Shown here: positions 58,353-64,000 of the stretch, one piece after another
Position numbering within the stretch: position 1 is the stretch's first letter
How the letters are laid out: each line of letters starts with the position of its first letter
Assembly: GCF_018130765.1 (NCBI RefSeq)
Contig: NZ_JAFCJZ010000032.1
Location: forward strand, 1 to 64,000
Length of the DNA stretch: 64,000 nt
Reading direction: 5' to 3'
Source of the DNA: Bradyrhizobium iriomotense
GTDB lineage: Bacteria > Pseudomonadota > Alphaproteobacteria > Rhizobiales > Xanthobacteraceae
Notes under the pieces: model-generated
What the model was told of the DNA's origin: nothing
Database searches by the model: none
What the model saw: the letters and a program-made list of their open reading frames with translations, nothing else
Translations under genes and position numbers: made by a program

Positions 58353-59492
58353 TCAATACCCCCGCGCCCGCGCCAGTTGCTCGGTGTGGTAGTTCGCATC
58401 GCCGAACAATTCCTCGCACACCCGCGCGCGCTTCATGAAGAAGCCGATGTCGAACTGGTCGGTCATGCCCATGCCGCCGTGCATCTGCACGCCTTCCTGC
58501 ACCGCGCGGGTGGCGGTGGTACCTGCGCGCGCCTTGGCGACTGCGACGGCTGATGCGGCCTTGGCGACGTCGGCATCCAGCGCCTGCAGCGCCTTCATGG
58601 TGGCGGCGCGGGTGATCTCGATGTCGACATAGAGTTCGGCGGCGCGGTGCTGCAGCGCCTGGAATTCGCCGATCAGCTTGCCGAACTGCTTTCTGTTCTT
58701 GAGATACTCGACGGTGCGGCCAAAGACCTCGTCGCTGAGGCCGACCATTTCGGCGGCGACCGCGCCGCGGCCGATGTCGAGAACGCCGTCGAGCAGCGCG
58801 GCCCCCTGATCGACCTCGCCGAGCACGCTGTCGGCGGTAACCTCGACATTGGCGAATTCGATCCGCGCCGCGTTGTGCGCGTCAACCATGATGGTGCGCT
58901 CGATCGCAACGCCCTTGGCCTTGGAGTTGACAAGGAACAACGTCAGACCCTCGCGCTCGCCAGCGGCGCCAGAAGTGCGCGCGGCGACGATGAAGAGATC
59001 GGCGACATGACCGTCGACGACGAGTGCCTTGGCGGCGGAAAGCTTGAAACCGTTGCCGGCGCGCACGGCCTGCAAGTTCGTCTGGAGCGGACGATGCTTT
59101 GCACCCTCGTCGATCGCCAGCGTCGCAAGCAGCGAGCCATTCGAAATCTTCGGCAGATATTCCGACTTCTGCGCGGCGCTGCCGCCGCGGTTCAGCGCGG
59201 AAGCCGCGATCACGCTGGTGGCAAGGAAGGGCGACGGCATCAGCGTGCGCCCGATCTCCTCCATCACCACACCGGCCTCCATGAATCCGAGGCCGCTGCC
59301 GCCGAACTCTTCCGGCACCAAGAGGCCGGCAAAGCCCATTTCGGCGAAGGATTGCCAGAGCTCCTTGGAGAAGCCGGTGGGATCCTTGGAGTCGCGCAAG
59401 TGGCGCAGGTGCGACACCGGCGCCTTGTCGCTGATCAGCCCGCGCGCGGAGTCGCGGAGCATCGATTGTTCTTCGGTGAGGACGAGGGCCAT
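58353..59492 (-). CDS. Acyl-CoA dehydrogenase, second subunit
   Basis: A 379-residue acyl-CoA dehydrogenase-fold protein. It has an N-terminal helical domain starting MALVLTEEQSMLRDSARGLI, a middle beta domain, and C-terminal helices with VQMHGGMGMTDQFDIG. In its pattern it resembles the smaller subunit of paired FadE-type or PimD-like dehydrogenases. It is downstream of and paired with the 404-residue dehydrogenase at 59,676, with a family C repeat between them. Such pairs form heteromers that oxidise ring-derived, dicarboxylic or steroid-side-chain acyl-CoAs. The substrate is not evident. Confidence 0.83.
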   Translation of the reverse strand: MALVLTEEQSMLRDSARGLISDKAPVSHLRHLRDSKDPTGFSKELWQSFAEMGFAGLLVPEEFGGSGLGFMEAGVVMEEIGRTLMPSPFLATSVIAASALNRGGSAAQKSEYLPKISNGSLLATLAIDEGAKHRPLQTNLQAVRAGNGFKLSAAKALVVDGHVADLFIVAARTSGAAGEREGLTLFLVNSKAKGVAIERTIMVDAHNAARIEFANVEVTADSVLGEVDQGAALLDGVLDIGRGAVAAEMVGLSDEVFGRTVEYLKNRKQFGKLIGEFQALQHRAAELYVDIEITRAATMKALQALDADVAKAASAVAVAKARAGTTATRAVQEGVQMHGGMGMTDQFDIGFFMKRARVCEELFGDANYHTEQLARARGY

Positions 59493-59527
59493 GGTGCGTG
59501 TTTCCGATTCGAAATCTACTTTGGTTC

Positions 59528-59658
59528 GTCATTCCGGGATGCGCCGCAGGCGCAGGCCCGGAATCCATACTCCCGACTGGTGGTTATGGATTCCGGGCTC
59601 GCGCTTCCGCCTTCGCTCTTCGAGCTTCGGCGGACAAGTCGCGCGCCCCGGAATGACG
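59528..59658. repeat. Palindromic intergenic repeat, family C, inside operon
   Basis: Inverted repeat with outer arms CGTCATTCCGGGATGCGCC and GCGCCCCGGAATGACG and inner GGCCCGGAATCCATA/TATGGATTCCGGGCTC. It lies between the two acyl-CoA dehydrogenase genes. Confidence 0.8.
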
Positions 59659-59675
59659 TGTTGCTACAGCGTGAC

Positions 59676-60890
59676 TCACGCCCCCGGCAGATCCAGGATG
59701 CGCTTGGCGACGATGCCGAGCATGACCTCGGACGTGCCGCCCTCGATCGAGTTGGCCTTGGTGCGCAGCCAGGCGCGCGGGCGGGCGCCCTGCTTGGAGC
59801 GCTCGCTCTCCCATTCCAGCGCATCGACGCCGCCGGCCGACATCAGGATCTCGTAGCGGCGCTTGTTGAGCTCGGTGCCGTAATATTTCATCGCCGAGGA
59901 GAACGCCGGATGCGCCTGCCCGGCCTTGGCGAGATCGACTGCGCGCTCGGCGCAGGCCGCGAGCGCGGCTTCATCGACGTCGAAGCTCGCGATCTTACCG
60001 CGCAGCATCGCGTCATCGAGCTTGCCCTGCGGGTCGGTACCGACGGAGTCGGCCGCGATCAGGCCGAGCGGACGGCCGACGCCGCGCTCGCCCATCCCCG
60101 AGATCATCGCGCGCTCGTGCTGGAGCAGATATTTCGCGACGTCCCAGCCGCGGTTGACGGTGCCGACCACATGCGACTTCGGCACGCGGACGCCGTCGAA
60201 AAAGGTTTCGCAGAACGGCGAGTAGCCGGAGATCAACAGGATCGGCTTGGTCGAGACGCCCTTCGAGGTCATGTCGAACAGGATGAAGCTGATGCCGTCG
60301 TGCTTCTTGGCCGCGGGATCGGTGCGGACGAGGCAGAAGATCCAGTCGGCGTAGTTGGCGTAGGACGTCCAGATCTTCGAGCCCGTGATGACGAAATCAT
60401 CGCCGTCGCTCTCGGCGCGGGTCTGGAGCGAGGCGAGATCGGAGCCGGCGTTCGGCTCGGAATAGCCCTGGCACCAGCGGATCTCGCCTGCGGCGATCTT
60501 CGGCAGATGCTCCTTCTTCTGGGCGTCGTTGCCGTATTTCAAAAGCGCCGGCCCGAGCATCCAGATGCCGAAGCTCGACAGCGGCGGCCGCACGCCCATC
60601 CTGGCCATCTCCGCGCGCAGCACCTTGTGCTCGGCGGCGCTGAGGCCACCGCCGCCATATTCCTTCGGCCAATCAGGCACGGTCCAGCCCTTGTCGCGCA
60701 TGCGCTCGAACCAGATGCGCTGCGGCTCGGACGAGAATTTTGCGTTGCGCCCACCCCAGAACACGTCGGCATCGGATGTTGCGGGCTTGCGCATCTCCGG
60801 CGGGCAGTTGGCTTCCAGCCAGGCGCGCGTCTCGTTGCGGAATGTTTCGAGCTCGGCGGTCTCAGTGTCGCTGGTTTTGGAGTCAGTCAT
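59676..60890 (-). CDS. Acyl-CoA dehydrogenase, large subunit
   Basis: A 404-residue acyl-CoA dehydrogenase with the FAD/substrate segment IRWCQGYSEPNAGSDLASLQ and TGSKIWTSYANYADW, and a C-terminal IEGGTSEVMLGIVAKRIL that closes over FAD. It is of the FadE/PimC-like group that works with a second, smaller dehydrogenase subunit encoded next to it. First gene of the two-gene operon, divergent from the carboxymuconolactone-decarboxylase-like gene at 61,030. It introduces an alpha,beta double bond; the acyl group is unknown. Confidence 0.86.
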   Translation of the reverse strand: MTDSKTSDTETAELETFRNETRAWLEANCPPEMRKPATSDADVFWGGRNAKFSSEPQRIWFERMRDKGWTVPDWPKEYGGGGLSAAEHKVLRAEMARMGVRPPLSSFGIWMLGPALLKYGNDAQKKEHLPKIAAGEIRWCQGYSEPNAGSDLASLQTRAESDGDDFVITGSKIWTSYANYADWIFCLVRTDPAAKKHDGISFILFDMTSKGVSTKPILLISGYSPFCETFFDGVRVPKSHVVGTVNRGWDVAKYLLQHERAMISGMGERGVGRPLGLIAADSVGTDPQGKLDDAMLRGKIASFDVDEAALAACAERAVDLAKAGQAHPAFSSAMKYYGTELNKRRYEILMSAGGVDALEWESERSKQGARPRAWLRTKANSIEGGTSEVMLGIVAKRILDLPGA

Positions 60891-61029
60891 TGGTCGTTTC
60901 CATCACTCAAAATCGACTTGTTGGCGGCGACTCTGGGCCATCGCCCCGTGGAATTCAACCACTTCCGCGAGCCGCATTCCGCTATAGTCGCAGCTAACGA
61001 CGGTGCTTGAAAACAAAGAGGAAACCAGA

Positions 61030-61575
61030 ATGCGCCTGAAACTTCTTTCGCCTGGCGAAATGAACGAGAGCCAGCGGCAGACCTATGACGAGTCGATCGC
61101 CGGCAAGCGCGGCAAACCGCCGGCACCGATGATGGCCTGGCTGAGCAGCCCGGAGATGGCGCGCCACGCGACGCGGCTCGGCGAAGTCCTGCGCTTCGAC
61201 ACGATCTTCCCGGCAAAACTCTCGGAGATCGCGATCCTGGTAACGGCGCGGCACTGGACCGCGCATTACGAATGGTATGCGCACAAGCGCCTCGCGCTTG
61301 CCGGTGGCATGGATCCGAAAACCATCGACGCCATCCGCGACCGCCGCACGCCTGACTTCGACGATCCCAAGGGGAAGATGATCTACGATGTCGCGAAGTC
61401 GCTGCACGAGAGGCACGGCGTCGAGAAGGGACTCTACGACGAGGCGGTGAAGCTGCTCGGCGAACGCGGCGTCGTCGAGGTGATCGGGCTGTGCGGCTAT
61501 TACACTCTGGTGTCGATGACACTGAACACGTTTGAATTCGGGTTGCCGGAGGGCGAGGTGTCGGAGCTCGCCTAG
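61030..61575 (+). CDS. Carboxymuconolactone decarboxylase-like protein
   Basis: A 181-residue helical protein of the CMD/AhpD superfamily (LSEIAILVTARHWTAHYEWY, then AHKRLALAGGMDPKTIDAI). It lacks the AhpD CxxC redox pair; the active-site region has TAHYEWYAH, as in many uncharacterised CMD-like proteins beside fatty-acid or aromatic genes. GAGGAAACC precedes the ATG at 61,030, better than a GTG nine codons upstream. It is divergent from the acyl-CoA dehydrogenase operon. Reaction unknown. Confidence 0.78.
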   Translation: MRLKLLSPGEMNESQRQTYDESIAGKRGKPPAPMMAWLSSPEMARHATRLGEVLRFDTIFPAKLSEIAILVTARHWTAHYEWYAHKRLALAGGMDPKTIDAIRDRRTPDFDDPKGKMIYDVAKSLHERHGVEKGLYDEAVKLLGERGVVEVIGLCGYYTLVSMTLNTFEFGLPEGEVSELA

Positions 61576-61665
61576 TTTCCCATTCGGAAACGATGGGTTT
61601 CGGGATCGGCCCGTAGCACTGTCCCGGCACCCGACTTATGTGCATGGTTTCAACGGAGCATTCCC

Positions 61666-62160
61666 ATGTCGCAAAACCAGGCCGTCGCCGCCGGCACCCG
61701 AATCGGCCACGTCCATCTCAAGGTCGCCGATCTCGATCGCGCGCTCGGCTTCTATTGCGGCGTGCTCGGCTTCGAGCTGATGCAGCGGATGGGCTCGGGC
61801 GCCGCCTTCATCTCGGCCGGCGGCTATCATCACCACATCGGGCTCAACACCTGGGAGAGCAAGGGTGGCTCGCCGCCGCCGCCCGGCACGACCGGCCTCT
61901 TCCACACCGCGATCCTCTATCCGACGCGCCCCGCGCTGGCGGATGCGCTGCACCGGGTGCTCACGGCCGGCATTGCGCTGGACGGCGCCAGCGACCACGG
62001 CGTCAGCGAGGCGCTGTATTTGCGCGACCCCGATGAGAACGGCGTGGAGCTGTATTGGGACAAGCCCAGGGAGCAATGGCCGTTCGGACCGGACGGGAAG
62101 CTCGCGATGTTCACCAAGCGGCTGGATGTCGAGGCGTTGTTGAGGCAGCGCGAAGCGTGA
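61666..62160 (+). CDS. Glyoxalase/VOC-fold protein (CatE-like)
   Basis: A 164-residue vicinal-oxygen-chelate protein with two beta-alpha-beta-beta-beta modules. It has IGHVHLKVADLDRALGFYCG at the start, GGYHHHIGLNTW, LFHTAILYP in the second module, and a C-terminal Glu in DENGVELYWDKP that completes a metal site. The pattern is close to small catechol 2,3-dioxygenase-like VOC proteins. It is co-directional with the CMD-like gene, 90 bp downstream. Substrate unknown. Confidence 0.83.
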   Translation: MSQNQAVAAGTRIGHVHLKVADLDRALGFYCGVLGFELMQRMGSGAAFISAGGYHHHIGLNTWESKGGSPPPPGTTGLFHTAILYPTRPALADALHRVLTAGIALDGASDHGVSEALYLRDPDENGVELYWDKPREQWPFGPDGKLAMFTKRLDVEALLRQREA

Positions 62161-62179
62161 TGCCGTAGGGGCACGATCT

Positions 62180-62272
62180 CGTAGGGTGGGCAAAGCGAAG
62201 CGTGCCCACCAAATCTCGCGATCTAGAGACAGGTGGTGGGCACGGCGCAAGAGCGCCTTTGCCCACCCTACG
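62180..62272. repeat. Palindromic intergenic repeat, family A
   Basis: Inverted repeat with arms CGTAGGGTGGGCAAAGCG and GCGCCTTTGCCCACCCTACG; third copy of the family. Its right end overlaps the last bases of the converging MFS gene. Confidence 0.8.
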
Positions 62273-63506
62273 GGAGCTTCGCCCGCGGCTTTCCCCGCAC
62301 CATGATCAGCGCCGCCGCTATCACTTCCAGCGCGATACAGAGATAGAACGGCAGCGAGTACCCGCCGGACCAATCGTGCAGGAAGCCGACGACGCCAGGG
62401 CCGAACGCGTAGGTCACCTGGTTGATCGCGGTGTTGAGGCTGATCAGCACGCCGAACGCGGCGCTGTCGAACTCCTGCTGCACGATCAGCGACGGCAGCG
62501 TGATGAGGTTGCCGACCGAGAAGCCGAACACGGCGCAGGCCGCGATCAGCACATAGTCGTTGTGCAGGTTGATGACCACGAGGAGCGCGGCGGCCTGGCT
62601 CAGGAACGAGATCGCGGAGGCCAGCCGCTGGTTGAGGCGGTCGATCACCAGCGAGAACAGCACGCGGCCGACCACCGCCATCGCCGTCAGCACCGCGACC
62701 GCTACCGCTGCACGCTCGCGCCCGATCACGGGATCAAGGAACGAGATCAGGTGCACGATGAAGCCGACCTGGGCGAACAGCACCAGCGCAAACGCAATCG
62801 TCACCGTGAGGAAGCCGACGTCGCGCAGCGCCCAGGCGCGGATCTGCGTCGATGATTGCGATTTTGCCCTCGCTGCCGCGTGCCAGCCGTGAAGGTCGGG
62901 CGGGCGGCCGACGAACAGCAGGATCACCGGCACGAGCAGCACCAGCATGGCACCGGCGGCGGCGTACATCGCGCTGGCGAAACCGACATGGCCGATCAGC
63001 GTCACCAGCAACGGCACGCCGACGATGCCACCAAAACTGGCGCCGTTGAGCGCGAGGCTGATCGCCATGCCGCGCTTGTGGTCGAACCACAGGCTGATCG
63101 TGTTGGTGATCATGGCAAGGCTGGTGCCGGCCCAGCCGAAGGCGAGCACGGCGTCGGCGAGATAGAGCTGCCACGGCTCACGCACCGCGCCGATCGCGAC
63201 CGCGGCGGCCGCCATCGCCAGCGTGCCCGCGATCAGGCTGAGCCGCGGGCCGTATTTTCGCACGGCTTCGCCGACGAAGACGACCAGCAATGCGCCGAAC
63301 AGATAGAAGAACGTCGTGCCGGATGAGATCAGCGAGGCCGGCCAGCCCCGCGCGCGCTGGAGCTCGGCGACATAGACGCTCTGGCCGTAGAAGCCGAGCC
63401 CCCAGCCGAAGGTCGCGAGCAGGAAGCAGACCGCGACGATGAGCCAGCCTCCGTAGCGGAACGAGGATTCGTCGTTTGCGACCGTATGGCGGGGGTTGTC
63501 GAGCAT
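62268..63506 (-). CDS. MFS transporter, 12 helices
   Basis: A 412-residue major facilitator protein with twelve hydrophobic segments, the loop 2-3 motif (GEAVRKYGPRLSLIAG), and a central cytoplasmic loop of about 20 charged residues (GWHAAARAKSQSSTQ). The pattern is that of the oxalate/formate-antiporter-like (OFA/MCT-like) MFS branch that carries small organic acids. It converges with the VOC gene. Cargo cannot be predicted. Confidence 0.83.
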   Translation of the reverse strand: MLDNPRHTVANDESSFRYGGWLIVAVCFLLATFGWGLGFYGQSVYVAELQRARGWPASLISSGTTFFYLFGALLVVFVGEAVRKYGPRLSLIAGTLAMAAAAVAIGAVREPWQLYLADAVLAFGWAGTSLAMITNTISLWFDHKRGMAISLALNGASFGGIVGVPLLVTLIGHVGFASAMYAAAGAMLVLLVPVILLFVGRPPDLHGWHAAARAKSQSSTQIRAWALRDVGFLTVTIAFALVLFAQVGFIVHLISFLDPVIGRERAAVAVAVLTAMAVVGRVLFSLVIDRLNQRLASAISFLSQAAALLVVINLHNDYVLIAACAVFGFSVGNLITLPSLIVQQEFDSAAFGVLISLNTAINQVTYAFGPGVVGFLHDWSGGYSLPFYLCIALEVIAAALIMVRGKPRAKLP

Positions 63507-63648
63507 TTGCGCTTCTCCGTGAGGTTCCCCCGCAAGCGCCTGGCTTCACGCTCGCCTGTTCATGACGAGCATCATGTAACAACGCGGCTCCCGAAAATCA
63601 CTTCGACGGCGATCGAAGCATCGATGCTGCTGACAGCCTCCCGCCAAT

Positions 63649-64000
63649 CTAGACCGCGTCGGGGAACTCGCCCATGGCCGCTTCGAGCCGCGCCTTACGG
63701 CGGCGGGCCCAGGAGACCAGCGAGAGCACGGCAAGGCCGAGCACGACCGGCGGGTACACCACCATGTTCACCGCGGACCAGCCGTAATTGGCGAGCAATT
63801 GCCCGGAGGAGAACGAGCCGATCGCCATCATGCCGAACACCAGGAAATCGTTGAAGGCCTGCACCTTGTTGCGCTCCTGCGGGCGATGTGTCTCCAGCAC
63901 CAGCGCGGAGGCGCCGATGAAGGAGAAATTCCAGCCCACGCCGAGCACGATCAGCGTCGCCCAGAAGTGCATCGCCGTGATGCCGGAGAGACCGATGCTG
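63649..64000 (-). CDS. MFS transporter, C-terminal part (cut by window edge)
   Basis: The open frame runs off the right edge of the window. The visible 116 residues hold about three membrane helices (FWATLIVLGVGWNFSFIGAS, VFGMMAIGSFSSGQLL, VVYPPVVLGLAVLSLVSWA), the loop ETHRPQERNKVQAFNDF and a basic C-terminus (RRRKARLEAAMGEFPDAV), as in the C-terminal half of a 12-helix MFS transporter. The upstream start lies beyond base 64,000. Confidence 0.75.
   Translation of the reverse strand, partial: SIGLSGITAMHFWATLIVLGVGWNFSFIGASALVLETHRPQERNKVQAFNDFLVFGMMAIGSFSSGQLLANYGWSAVNMVVYPPVVLGLAVLSLVSWARRRKARLEAAMGEFPDAV

Noticed and set aside
58647..61010. Very long open frame antisense to both acyl-CoA dehydrogenases
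   Set aside because: It is a GC-rich codon-position artefact: Arg/Asp/Leu-rich, without domains, and covers two well-supported genes and a repeat.

Overview
The window is high-GC alphaproteobacterial chromosome and most likely comes from Bradyrhizobium or a very close relative. I infer this from a tandem LuxR/LuxI pair of the BjaR/BjaI type, a CYP199A-type P450 with its own [2Fe-2S] ferredoxin, many branched-chain-amino-acid-type (LIV) ABC transporters, and intergenic palindromic repeats of the kind bradyrhizobia carry in large numbers. No rRNA, tRNA, transposase, phage gene or CRISPR array was seen. It reads as a catabolic and sensory stretch of chromosome, not a mobile island.

Layout. 1-5,900: truncated haemoglobin, PRC-barrel protein, an IclR regulator divergent from a Rieske oxygenase plus glutamine-synthetase-like ligase, then a secreted low-complexity protein. 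6,070-9,394: a LIV permease operon (livHMGF) without a binding protein. 9,701-11,737: quorum-sensing locus (LuxR, LuxI and two small unknown proteins). 12,074-21,670: LysR regulator, NAD-type shikimate/quinate dehydrogenase, a complete LIV transporter, a MocA-type oxidoreductase and a QuiC1-type 3-dehydroshikimate dehydratase, which together look like an uptake-to-protocatechuate pathway. 21,898-26,000: an orphan LIV binding protein and NDH-2. 24,773-31,008: CYP199A P450, ferredoxin and binding protein with a divergent MarR, then feruloyl-CoA-synthetase-like ligase with a second MarR.

31,053-42,185 is the part I find most interesting: allophanate hydrolase (AtzF type) on the plus strand converging on a minus-strand operon of Tat-exported peptide-type binding protein, DppB, DppC, DppDF fusion, AtzG, AtzE, AtzH and GntR. 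No cyanuric-acid or biuret hydrolase is present. Both units start just downstream of near-consensus sigma-54 (-24/-12) promoters, so this looks like a nitrogen-controlled system that imports an unidentified ureido or carboxybiuret-like compound and strips ammonia from it.

42,437-46,336: a phosphotransferase with an altered catalytic loop, an M4 (protealysin-type) protease with its emfourin inhibitor, and a UgpB-like binding protein. 46,538-52,079: a TRAP-type binding protein followed by a sensor kinase, a receiver-kinase hybrid and an OmpR-type regulator, with no TRAP permease. 52,513-58,110: ECF sigma factor with a possible CCTCC-containing small RNA downstream, CcdA and a DipZ-like thioredoxin, a two-module membrane protein, an L,D-transpeptidase and an orphan amino-acid binding protein. 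58,353-64,000: a paired acyl-CoA dehydrogenase operon, a carboxymuconolactone-decarboxylase-like protein, a glyoxalase/VOC protein and two MFS transporters, the last cut by the window edge.

Three families of intergenic inverted repeats punctuate the region, some inside apparent operons. Gene functions are read from protein motifs and family knowledge; substrates of transporters and oxygenases are inferences from context.
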